In this document: positions 54,491 through 64,000 of the stretch, piece after piece | Numbering within the stretch: position 1 is the stretch's first letter | Layout of the letters: each line of letters begins with the position of its first letter | Assembly: GCA_949592205.1 (NCBI GenBank) | Contig: CATIUR010000004.1 | Location: forward strand, 63,089,837-63,153,836 | Source of the DNA: Helichrysum umbraculigerum | Lineage: Eukaryota > Streptophyta > Magnoliopsida > Asterales > Asteraceae | Length of the DNA stretch: 64,000 nucleotides | Direction: 5' to 3' | Notes under the pieces: generated by a model | The model's input: the letters and a program-made list of their open reading frames with translations, nothing else | What the model was told of the DNA's origin: nothing | The model's database searches: none | Position numbers and translations under genes: made by a program

Positions 54491-54764
54491 AGATTCGAAG
54501 AAAAAAAAAAAAAAAAAAAAAAAAGTTTTTTGGCGGGAAATCTCCAAAAAATTTTGCATTTCCAAAATTTTTCCTTAGCCTTACAACTGTTCAATTTTAG
54601 GCTGGAAAAAGTTTCATTTTACCCGGCCAATTTTTGACGTTTTCGGACGAAATTTTGGCGGGAAATTCGCGAAAATTTTTGTAGTACCAAATTTTGTTTT
54701 TGAACTTAAAAGTACCTAATTTTAGTGTCGGAAAAGTTTCGCTACACTCTGTCGGTTTTCGGAT

Positions 54765-57077
54765 ATGGCTTTTGGTGCGAAAATGCCTCCTTCTACATCT
54801 TTGTTCTATAGTGATTTTGCGAGTTGGAAGATTAAGTTATGCAATTTCATTGAATACAATGATCCAAATCTGTGGAATTGGTTTAACACCATTGATCGAT
54901 ATGAGCAACCAAAACTCGATGGAGTGCTTAAGTCAAGAGCACAAATGTCAGTCAAGGAACGAGAAGAGTTTGATAAAGACAATAGAGCGTATGAGATGAT
55001 TACCAAGTGCTTGCCAGAAGTTGTGATTAATAAATTTAAAGATCAAGCAACTTCTATAGGGTTATGGGATGCTCTTGTAGCGGCTTACGATCAAAAGGAA
55101 AAGAAGTCAGAGGCTAATATTCAAATTCCTAGTCTAAATGATACTTCGAGATCTACTTCCAACTCAGCAGCATCTACTTCTACTAGCACTTCATATGCTT
55201 CTTATATCTCTCATACAGCTCCTTCAAAGGCTACTGAGGATCATGCTACAATCTTTGCAGCTTTCCTCAACTCTTATGAGAATTTTCTTTCCAAGAAGGC
55301 TAGTACTCTACAGCTTACTGAAGAAGACTTTGAACAGATTGATTCTGATGATCTCGAGCAGATGGACATCAAATGGAGTATGGCCATGATAACCCAAAGA
55401 ACCAAGAAGTTTCTCCAGAGAACGGGTAGAAAAGACCTGGATGATGATGGTGACACAGGTCTTGGTTTTAATAAAAGCAAAGTGAAATGCAAGAACTGTC
55501 AGATTCATGGGCACTTTGCTAAGGAATGTGTGGAGAATAAATATCCATCATCTGGATTCACCACACCTTCAGCTCCCAAGACTCCAGAGATTAACACAAC
55601 ATCACAGGCGATGACAGTGTATTCTCAGGGAATGTTCGATTCAAGTGCGACTCAAGAAAAGGTTCAACACAATGCGTTCTTGGCAAAGATACATGAGGTA
55701 GACACGGAATCTGAAAAACCTTTTACATGTATCTCCTGTATTAAATTGGAAGCTTCTTTAAAATGTTTTCAAATAGACTATGTAGACTTGAGAGAAAAGG
55801 TTGAGAAACTTACTGAATCAAATAAGTTTCTAAAAGCTAATGAAAATCTTTATGATAAGCAGATTGAAGCTTATAAGTTAGATACTCAAACCTTTAAAGC
55901 AAAAGTCTTTAGTCAACAAGATGCAATTAAAAGCTATTTAACAGAAATTGATTTGTTGAATAAAGAACTTTCTGAGCTAAAGTCTGAGTCTGACTCTTTT
56001 AAAAAAGGAATCACAAGTTTCTCAAACTCTCATAAAATCTTCGATGAAATTGTTGACAAGCAGAGGACAAATACAAGTAGTAAGGCCGGAATAGGGTATA
56101 ACTCAGTTCCACCTCCTACTAATCACTATCCTCTGCCTGTTAAGGAAGGCACCGAAGAACTTGTGGCTGACTACTCATCATGGCCAGCTACAAAGTCTAA
56201 AGAAGCTACATCCAATCCCAAAAGGCAGGCAAAGGAGAAAACTAAACGGACAGAGTATCCCTTGCCTACTTTTGTTAAGTCTGATAGTACACCTCCAGTT
56301 AGTGTAGAGGAGGGTGTTGAGATAGAGGATCTACCGGAAGAGGCTGAAATCAAAGTTGAAAAAGTTAATGTAAAGCCAGAAAATCATATACTTACCAATG
56401 AAACTGTAAAGGTTTCAAATACAAAGGGTAAAAACAAGGTTGAAAATGAATCCAAAATGGTTCAACATCAAATGAAGGATTCAAATGTAAAATCTAAAAG
56501 TGAACAACCTTCAACATCAACTTGTTCAACTTCTGTGGCTTCTACATCAACGTGTACACATAAGTGTTCACGTCCTGTAAATGCCTCATCTTCTAAGCTT
56601 CCAACAGTTCATTCTCCACCTCAACCTTTTGTGGGTAATCATTGGAATAGGTCGTACATTGAACGACGTTCTTGTTTCCATTGTGGACAACAAGGACATA
56701 TAATTAGGGATTGTCGGTTATTATCCCTAGATAGGTTTGGTAGAGGGATGCCAAGAACTTCCTCCTTTAGGAATTCTTATTCAAGATCGTTTTCTAGGCG
56801 TGCTTCATATTCGCCTATATCAAGATATGCATCCTCTTCTCCAAAACCCGTGGCTAGAGTAAACAAAGTTGTGCCTAGTAAACCTCAAGATCAACAGCAC
56901 AACATTGTTGAAAACAACTCATCTGAACCTACAAAGGTTTGGAAACCCAAATCCACAAACAACACATCAATGAAATCCTCTGAGTTTTTAAAATATCATA
57001 AACTCATTGATGTGATGGTTATGGATGATCATGGACAACCCAAGTCTATCAAGGCTTGGGTGTCCCATAAGTACTAA
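54765..57077 (+). CDS. E5 Gag, copia-like, two zinc knuckles
   Basis: 770 residues from MAFGAKMPPSTSLFYSDFAS. The first 110 residues have the copia-type gag pattern (WKIKLCNFIEYNDPNLWNWF, AYEMITKCLPEVVINKF, LWDALVAAYDQ). A first CCHC knuckle CKNCQIHGHFAKEC is near residue 242. Then a charged coiled-coil-like region (about 345-435) and a Ser/Lys-rich linker precede a second knuckle CFHCGQQGHIIRDC near residue 642 and an Arg/Ser-rich basic tail. It should form the particle and bind element RNA. The frame is open throughout and unusually long for a copia Gag. No protease (DTG/DSG), integrase or RT follows in any frame. Confidence 0.85.
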   Translation: MAFGAKMPPSTSLFYSDFASWKIKLCNFIEYNDPNLWNWFNTIDRYEQPKLDGVLKSRAQMSVKEREEFDKDNRAYEMITKCLPEVVINKFKDQATSIGLWDALVAAYDQKEKKSEANIQIPSLNDTSRSTSNSAASTSTSTSYASYISHTAPSKATEDHATIFAAFLNSYENFLSKKASTLQLTEEDFEQIDSDDLEQMDIKWSMAMITQRTKKFLQRTGRKDLDDDGDTGLGFNKSKVKCKNCQIHGHFAKECVENKYPSSGFTTPSAPKTPEINTTSQAMTVYSQGMFDSSATQEKVQHNAFLAKIHEVDTESEKPFTCISCIKLEASLKCFQIDYVDLREKVEKLTESNKFLKANENLYDKQIEAYKLDTQTFKAKVFSQQDAIKSYLTEIDLLNKELSELKSESDSFKKGITSFSNSHKIFDEIVDKQRTNTSSKAGIGYNSVPPPTNHYPLPVKEGTEELVADYSSWPATKSKEATSNPKRQAKEKTKRTEYPLPTFVKSDSTPPVSVEEGVEIEDLPEEAEIKVEKVNVKPENHILTNETVKVSNTKGKNKVENESKMVQHQMKDSNVKSKSEQPSTSTCSTSVASTSTCTHKCSRPVNASSSKLPTVHSPPQPFVGNHWNRSYIERRSCFHCGQQGHIIRDCRLLSLDRFGRGMPRTSSFRNSYSRSFSRRASYSPISRYASSSPKPVARVNKVVPSKPQDQQHNIVENNSSEPTKVWKPKSTNNTSMKSSEFLKYHKLIDVMVMDDHGQPKSIKAWVSHKY

Positions 57078-58773
57078 TGTTTGTTTGTTTGTGATGTTGC
57101 AGTCAGATTTTTGATAGCTAATATTTTTAGTGACTGCAAGGATGTGAATATTTTTGGAATATTGTTTTCAAAGTGCTCGTGTGTGATGATTTTGATGGAT
57201 GAGATTTTCGATGTTACGAGGTGGTAAAAGTGCTAAAAGGCATTTGACTTGACTTGATATGTGATTTTGATAATTATCTATTTTTATTTGTTACTCGTGC
57301 AACAGCCATTCTTTATACTTTTTAGTATCAAAGAAATGCAATGTTGCGAAATTTGTTAAAATTAAAAAATCCAAAAATATATGTTTTAAGATTTAAGGGG
57401 ATTGCCTTTGACTTAGAATTGCGATAAGAATTTGCTGTTCAGGGGGAGTAAAAAGTTACAAATTCTGATTATTTGTATCAGAAATGTGAACAGCAAGATT
57501 CTTATTTCTTGAAAAGATGTTGGATTGTGTCTGTAAACAACTTGGGATATGATAGTACATCGGGTGACATGCATAAAATTTGAAATTTTAAGGTTTATGT
57601 TTGATGTGTCAGTAGGTTTATCTGGCATATTTAAAATAGCTTTTATAAACATTGGCTTCATCATATGATGTATCGGTAGGCATGGTACACACCGGTTTGT
57701 GAGTGAGTAAGAAGTAATAATTAAAACTTGTCTATTACTTTGTGAAAAATGTTATATGATGTATGACATAAGTCTTAATTGATAAATGAAGGTACTGCCA
57801 TACGCTGTCATAATCATTATGTAAATGCAAAATTGGCATATAGTATTAATATGATTATTAGTCTAACTAATGGTGACTATTGTTGTACTTACGTACAGAC
57901 CTGAATCCATTAGTTATGCAAATAGTCTCAAACTTGTTATGTTCATACTAAGGGACCCTCTGTTGTACTAAGTACAGATCTGGGGCCACTAGTATCTTCA
58001 TTATAGGTTTGATGTATGCCTAAATTTAAAGGTCAAGTGTATGTTACAAGAAAGCCGAGATAAACTTGGTCTTGTAATCTCTACCTTGTTTGTAAAATAT
58101 GCAGCGTTATGCGTTTTACTAAAGTTTATCAGTATATCATATAATAGGTTTCACAAAATTAATATTCATATCAACAATAGAGGTTAGCTCACAGATACGG
58201 ATGTAATATGTTTAAGTGGACAAACAATACCGATAATCGTCTTGAACTAATTTTTATAAAAGGTGCTTTAAATATGTCAAGTAAATTTAAAGTGGACAAA
58301 TATACTGATGATCGAAATAACACTTACTATTTCCTAATAATTGCATGTTGATCTGATATGATCCCTAAGCAGACCTAAAACAATCCTATCCCCAATTTAT
58401 TTTAATCTTTATCCTTTACTTTTTATTTATAAAGAAAAATACAAAAAGATTTTATTTCTATGTTATTTTCTTCAAATATCACATATCTTGTTAAAGTCAA
58501 ATATTGAAGATGTAAAGGATGTCGGTTATTCTCCAAAGACTGTGAAGACAAATTCTATTGGAGATACTACTGATGATTGAGAGATGGTCACTGAGTTTGA
58601 AGATCTTATTGTTTGATAAGTTTGTGTCAGTCACATGAATTTGGACATCAAGATTTTATTTGAAGACCATGCTATCTCAATGGGGGAGCTTGTGATAGTT
58701 GAAGACATGAAAGAGTTTGTTGATGAAGACTAATTGAAGACTTATTTGACCAAGCTGCTGACATGGGGGAGTT
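57078..58773 (+). other. E5 3' non-coding region
   Basis: No coding frame. About 57650-58270 is diverged but collinear with E4 48646-49275: CTTCATCATATGATGTATCG, TATGACATAAGTCTTAATT, GTTGTACTTACGTACAGACC, and TTTAAGTGGACAAACAATA occur in that order. Two PPT-like tracts follow (ATGGGGGAGCTT about 58679; ATGGGGGAGTTT just before the LTR). Confidence 0.7.
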
Positions 58774-59238
58774 TGTTGGTGCATTTTGTGTGTCAGTCAG
58801 TTGGTCAAACGTTTGTAATTGTCAAAGTCAATTAGTCTACGTATGTATAATGTTTAGTGTGTATATGCGAGTCTGTAAACGAATAGTGAAATAGAATATA
58901 TACACAGAATTAGTGTTTATGCGACACTTAGCTAGTGTCGCACGGGTCGGTTCATGCGACACTTAGCTAGTGTCGCATGTAGGTCAGATTACACTATAAA
59001 TAGAAGTGTTAAACTCAAAATTAGGGTTAGACATTTTGAGAGAAGGGTGTGAGCCGTTTTGTGTGTGAGAGAGGAGAAACGAGTTTGTATCTTGTAACGT
59101 TTATACTTCAAGTGTGAATATATACGAAAACGTTATAGAAATCGTGTGTTTGTGAATTATTATTCAATTGTTTGGATTCCGCACTTGCAATTGATCATAC
59201 GATCCGATCAGATCCAAGCCAAGCAAACGGGACTTTCA
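58774..59238 (+). repeat. E5 3' LTR
   Basis: 465 bp, no difference from the 5' LTR found by eye. Confidence 0.93.
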
Positions 59239-59345
59239 AAATGTTCAGTTAAGGGAGCAAATCTCGACCCTTTCCCTATGGAGGGATCGGATCGAATCGT
59301 AAAACAATTCCTTCCGAAAATGGTCAAGGCTCGCGACTTTAAATG

Positions 59346-60978
59346 AGCATATTTTAATACATACATTTAATAAATTTTTGAAAATTCCCTTTAACAGAAA
59401 ACGTTTCTTAATTATTGTCTGAAAACGCGCGCACCTCTAAAAGAACGTACACCTCTTAAAGCATTTTGCCTAAATAGTAGTACATTCTATAGACCCGTGT
59501 CAGACAAAGATTTTTAAACACCAAAAATAGCGTGAGTTCAATGTTTAAAGTTGATTTTAATTGTTCCGCAAAAATTTGCGCGTTTCTTAAAATATTTACA
59601 ACGTAACAAGAAACTAACAAGTAACTAGTTACAAGTAATACATTTAAGATTCATCACCATTATTAGTGGACATTGGAAATTAATTTGAGACATTAATACT
59701 TAACATTTAATTTGTCTTAGGGACCATATGAGTACCATAGTACTTAGGGTGAGTACATGTACCCTAAAGGACCACTATGAACCTCCTTAACTCCCCATAA
59801 TTCAAATCATCTAACAAACTTCATCTTCCTCCCCCCTTGCTCAAGAAAATCGGCCAACCCATGACCCCCATGAGATCTCCATCAAAACTCCATCAAATTA
59901 CATAATCTCTTGTCCTTTCAAACTCCTTGTTGCATATACTTCGCGGTTGTACTTTCGTTTTTGCATTTCATTCACTAAAAGCAAGGTATGATCACAAAAC
60001 CCACTTTAATTTTGAAAGAACCTATTTCTTGTAGTTAGCTAAGCTAGTAACTAGGAAATAAAGTTTTTCTTGATTAAATGCTTAGGTACTACATGATCCT
60101 ACCACTTACCCATGCGAATTCCCATATGTGTGACCTTTTCAATAGACATAACTTTGATCAATTGATTTAGTCTAGAACTTTGCTTGATTAAGTGTTAGTA
60201 TGCTAAGTATCTTGGTAATTATGGTGTTTTGCATAATCCCTCTATGTTAGTTGCTCTATGTGTACAAGTTAGGTTTATTTATTTTGGCTTTTGAAAGTCA
60301 ACAAGAAGTTGACTGACTTGCATGAAAAATATGATAAGTTGAAAATTGCATGATCATGTTGCACTTGTTTTGACTAGTCAAATTAGGCAATAACTAGACA
60401 ATCATCACTTTTGAATAAAAAGTCTTGGACCACACCAAATACATGGGCATGATAACTTCTTTTATGCATAACTTAGTTTGCTTATCAAATAGGAAATGCT
60501 TAAAGTGACTTAGAATATGCATGCATGAATAGGTTAAAATTATGGCATGCGGACATTTGAAAATATCATTTGAAGAAAGCTTTGACCTAAAAGTCAACTT
60601 GAAGTATTGAATTTATTTTTTTTAAGACAAAATATTTTATTCAAAATCCTTACTTCAACTTGTACTTCCAAAGTCAAACCTTGCCAATAATGATGTTATC
60701 ATTATTCGTGAATTCTCGTCATTTCAAACTTGGTTTGCACCAAACTTCGTAAGTGACAAATACTTCACAATAAGACGATTGCCATTCCATGACTATACTT
60801 TTCTAAGTGATGATATTACCTTGACAAATGAGTGACTGTTTGTTGCATGGGAGCATTATATGTTCAATGAAGTCTTTAGATTGTCTAGAAATTAAAGCCC
60901 TCACTTCGAAATTCTTCGGAGCGTGCTTTGAATTTCTCTTTCTCAAAGGATCCATTACTTTATATGTTCTCAGGTACA
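59346..60978 (+). promoter_or_regulatory. E3 promoter-like region and 5' UTR intron before ORF B
   Basis: Downstream of ORF A the sequence becomes AT-rich, then a C-rich leader (about 59815-59985) ends at AGCAAG|GTATGA. The acceptor TGTTCTCAG|GTACAATG is at 60973. The 988-bp intron fits the E4 layout. An inverted repeat TTAGGGT/ACCCTAA (about 59744-59767) lies about 70 bp upstream of the C-rich leader. No gene is seen in between. Confidence 0.5.
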
Positions 60979-62227
60979 ATGACACGAAAGAAGAAATTAA
61001 ACCCAGCACGACCCCTTTCAGGATCTTTAGCCTACATGAGTGCCACGCCAGCCTATGACAAAATGGCACGTATATGGAGAGACAAGAAGTTCGGGCGTCT
61101 CAGGCACATTGACTGGAATGTCATGCAAGCTTTAGGATTCAAGGAAAAACTCGAAAGCATACTTAGCTACACAGTGAATGGGCTGCAGTTTGAATCCCTC
61201 AAGAGATTATTTAGCATCGATGAGCCAATATATGTGGAGATGGTTACGGAGTTTATGACCACCTTCAGATTTCAGCAGAGAGAGAAAATTGAAGATTGTT
61301 CAATCTCGTTTCAGTACCTGGGCAACCGGCATACTATATCACTCGCCCAGTTCTTGCTCCATCTAGACTTATACACATCAGAGGAGATACAATCGCCTCT
61401 GTTCACCACCGGAGCCACCTCTGCTTCTGTCACCACCACTTGCGCTGAGGCATGGAGTCAATGGTCGCCTACACCATACTTCTCGGGTATTAAGGCAACC
61501 CGACTCAAGGATCCAGTCCTTCAGATTCTCCACAAGCTTATAGCTTGTTCATTTGATGGGAAACATACTACCAGCGGACGAGTTTCTGGATTTGATGTCG
61601 CTCTCTTGGCATGCATTCTCGAAAAGAGAAATATACAGGTTGCTTATATAGTAGCTCAGAGACTTCTACAAGAAAAGGATTTTGGCAAGAAAAGATCATA
61701 TTTGGGTGCGATAATTACTAGATTGATCCGAAAGATGGGATTACTTCGGACATCCGATGTTGAGAGATTTAAATCAGGGTGGAGCTCTAAGCCACTCGAC
61801 TACCAGTTTCTTAGGAGTATGGAAATACTCCGTGTCACGAGAGATGGTGCTGTTTACATCAAAGCATGGGCAGCAGATCCTGGCAGTGTTGACACGTTGG
61901 TACCTGACCTGATTCTGCCAAAAGAAACAAAGAAGAGGAAACGCCAGCAAGGACCTAGTGATTCAGATACAGATGAGGATGACAGTGATGACGAGGATGA
62001 TGATGAAGATGATGACATCCCACCACCACCACGAGTGGAGCCACCACGTACTAGGGCAAGACCTTCTACTCCTGCCCCAAGACCACAAGGGCATACATAC
62101 ATCTACCACTACGGAGCACCTCCAGGCCCAGACTACTGGTATTGGTCTATGCAGATGCAAACTAGGATCTATGCAGCATTGAGACAGCAGGCAGCTGCTA
62201 TGCCCATGACTCCACTACCACACTTAC
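60979..62227 (+). pseudogene. E3 ORF B, Athila ORF1-like, cut by E6
   Basis: Starts MTRKKKLNPARPLSG five bases after the likely splice acceptor; the upstream in-frame ATG at 60928 is in the intron. Residues about 70-150 carry LKRLFSIDEPIYVEMVTEF, TTFRF and FQYLGNRHTISLAQFLLHL, the same pattern as E4 ORF B. Further parts align loosely (ARIWR..., RRLEAF-like regions are changed). The C-terminal part has an acidic run of Asp/Glu (about 61966-62020) and a Pro-rich stretch. The frame is open for 416 codons until the LTR of E6 begins at 62228; the last codons to 62271 belong to that LTR. The true C-terminus is outside the window. Confidence 0.72.
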
Positions 62228-64000
62228 TGTCGTGCCTCTATTGGTCGGACGGATTTGATTCCGATCGTTGATCCAACAGCAATAGAAGCGGCGAACAGTG
62301 AGTTTTAAATTTGTTGAGCAGGGGAATCCTAAGCTGTATACTACTGACAGTCCTAAAAGGGCAGCAAGTGGTATGTATGACTCAGGTGTCGTTCTTCAAA
62401 CTACAACGGGCATGGGAGTCTAGGAAGTTTTATTATCTTTGAAGATTCAGCTAGGGTTTTTTTAAAAGCTTTTGGATAGGTTTGGTTTTTATAACTAAAT
62501 ACTAATTAAATAAAGAAAACAGAACTAAAGAGGTTTGTACGGAGACTCGGTCAACAGAGGATAAGCGAGTGTTTACTATGATTTCGTTAAATGTTATTTG
62601 ATGAATAGTCAAGGGTAAGGCTACTAGATGTGATGACTAATCCGGAGAGGATAGAAACATAATTAATGCAAAGTATTGTACCTACGACCGTTCCGCGGCT
62701 TCCATACGTTTGTACTCCACCAATGGGTGTTTCCAGCACTATACCGAGTAATAGGGCGTTTTACGGTTTTTCCGTTACATTAATTAGGGTTCCACATTAC
62801 TCCCGCAGATTTCCTATATCCTAATGAGCTACAACTACGATCCTATTAAATATCTAACGTAGAGTTGTCCGCAATCAGATAAATAACATGTCACGTGGAT
62901 AGCAGTTATAGAAGTCAAATACACCGGAAGTTCTCCCAAATATACAGACCAATTTAACCGACGACTATCCTCGAATCCTGGTCCCCAGTCACAGTCATCA
63001 GAGACGTCTGTATCGTAGCGTGAATTGTTGATTGAACAAGAACACGAACGGGGGTAATTCCGCGGACCAAGTTGAGATAATCGGGCTAACGATCAGTTAA
63101 ATTGTTCAGCATTAAAGATATAAATCATCACAACTATTCCATGCATGTTAATCTACTGTGTAAACCAATATTCTGTGTTTGAAAACCTAATTATACAGTT
63201 ACTGATATGAACCAAGGGGATAACTCTAGCATGCATCATTCCTAAGGCAACAATCAAACAAGAACATGCGATAGGGTGACACATAATAGAACACCGTAAT
63301 CCTAGCATAGCAGATAACCAATAATTAAATCATAGATATCCCGAAAGTTCTCTCAAAGATATATAACAAATAAACATGAATCTAACCTATCTCTAATCCT
63401 ACGCTCCGTGTCTCTTATGATTTGTTTCAACCTAGAGAACACAGCCATACCAAGTTCATTGATCATCAAGTATAGAATAGGTAGAGAACGTACCACTAGT
63501 AATTGGCCAAGTTCTAGCAGGAAGCTTCTAACCACAGCATAGGTTGGATAGATAAACATTCGAGATTCAGTTTACGAGTTCATACACAGTTTAGAGTAAC
63601 ACGGGCAGAGTAACAGCATGGCATAAACATTTTGACTATTCTAACATAACTACATCATAGTAAACACAAAGAAATGTCTAGCCTAACATTATATATCTAG
63701 CATACAATCCTAAACAAGCATAAACAAAGCAACACATGTTTAAAACTGGAAAGTAAGAGATATATAAATAGAACCTGATACGAATTTATTACAGACAGAT
63801 CTTCGCAAATACAATGTCTTGGAGTGCCTCCGTACAAAAGCTAAAAGCTACCTCTACCTAACTATCTCTCTAACTAGCTCAATTCTAGAGAGAGAAAATC
63901 CTCTAGAGAGAGAAAATAGAGAGAGAGTGATGTGTGTGAGAGAGAAAGTGTAAGGAAGAAATTAAATGAGAAAAGTGGTATGAATGAGGTGTTGGGGATG
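62228..64000 (-). repeat. E6: Athila-like LTR, minus strand, incomplete
   Basis: Collinear with the element A LTR in the same orientation: TGTCGTGCC..TTGGTCGG against TGTTGCACC..AGGTCGG at the start, then CAACAGTG(G/A)GTTTT, TCGTTCTTCAAA, the TCCATACGTTTGTACT phrase, GGCAACAATCAAA, and GCCTCCGTACAAA near 63825 against 25980. It is therefore the 3' end of a minus-strand element whose body lies beyond 64000. It ends ORF B of E3. No gene is seen in it. Confidence 0.72.

Larger units (their letters stand above)
53558..59238 (+). mobile_element. E5: gag-only copia-like LTR retrotransposon
   Basis: 5,681 bp: two 465-bp LTRs (TGTTGGTGC...GACTTTCA) that look identical, initiator tRNA-Met PBS, a palindrome-rich leader, a 770-codon gag, 1.7 kb of non-coding sequence, PPT-like GGGGGAG and a perfect TSD AAATG (53553-53557, 59239-59243). 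No protease, integrase or RT is present, so it must use enzymes of another element. Identical LTRs mark it as the youngest insertion in the nest. Confidence 0.9.
40621..62227 (+). mobile_element. E3: Athila-like element without visible pol, itself interrupted three times
   Basis: 5' LTR in two parts (40621-42115 and 51065-52132) around E4, a tRNA-Asp-type PBS, ORF A (52310-53557 plus 59239-about 59345) around E5, an intron-bearing promoter-like region, and ORF B (60979-62227) cut by E6. The start TGATATCGCGTAAAAAGTCA and the LTR end are homologous to those of element A, but the coding part matches E4, not A. No RT, protease or integrase is seen between PBS and ORF B. The 3' end lies beyond the window. 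Confidence 0.75.

Noticed and set aside
55138..55389. Leu-rich 83-codon frame
   Set aside because: Out-of-frame shadow of the E5 gag Ser/Thr-rich part.
59146..59346. 66-codon frame across the E5 right junction
   Set aside because: Begins in the LTR and runs into the E3 ORF A remnant; a chance fusion.
61854..62102. Ser-rich minus frame
   Set aside because: Antisense of the Asp/Glu run of E3 ORF B.

Overview
The window is repeat-rich nuclear DNA of a flowering plant, probably a eudicot. An asterid such as Asteraceae is my guess from the style of the chromovirus LTRs, but it is not proven. AT-rich spacers, a Helitron, a CACTA transposon and Ty3/gypsy and Ty1/copia-like LTR retrotransposons fill it. 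I see no intact host gene, no rRNA or tRNA gene and no CRISPR array.

Layout. (1) 1-6.2 kb: a small hAT-like element, a non-autonomous Helitron carrying an OB-fold-like fragment, AT-rich spacer, a cluster of short direct repeats, a 42-bp perfect inverted repeat, and a broken GRF-zinc-finger gene on the minus strand. (2) about 6.3-12.4 kb: a decayed CACTA (En/Spm) transposon with TNP2-type transposase pieces and an array of AACCGCTA subterminal repeats ending in TAGTG at 12393. (3) 12.4-64 kb: one continuous nest of LTR retrotransposons.

The nest, reconstructed from LTR ends, target-site duplications (TSDs) and split genes: an old plus-strand gypsy element (G0; PBS at 12902, gag from 13264) was split by a Tekay-like chromovirus (E1, 13270-23699, TSD TGGAT). 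The G0 gag was split again by an Athila-like gypsy element (A, starting 24496, minus strand). A's pol was split by a second chromovirus (E2, starting 32067, minus strand). E2's 5' LTR was split by an Athila-like element without visible pol (E3, starting 40621, plus strand). E3 then received three insertions: E4 in its 5' LTR (42116-51064), gag-only copia-like E5 in its first ORF (53558-59238), and another Athila-like LTR (E6, from 62228) in its second ORF. The right-hand parts of G0, A, E2, E3 and E6 lie beyond the window.

What is unusual. E3 and E4 share a plan I do not recognise as a described family: LTR, tRNA-Asp-type PBS, ORF A (unknown protein), an internal promoter-like region with an intron, ORF B (Athila ORF1-like), PPT, LTR, with no protease, RT, RNase H or integrase. 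Element A has related LTRs and carries pol, so it or a relative could mobilise E3. Families with different coding regions carry palindrome or hairpin arrays just upstream of the likely LTR TATA box. In E4 the same palindrome-plus-TGGGCY module also lies in front of ORF B. E4 and copia-like E5 share a diverged 3' non-coding module. Both chromoviruses carry an intact extra coiled-coil ORF between PBS and gag although their gag-pol frames are broken.
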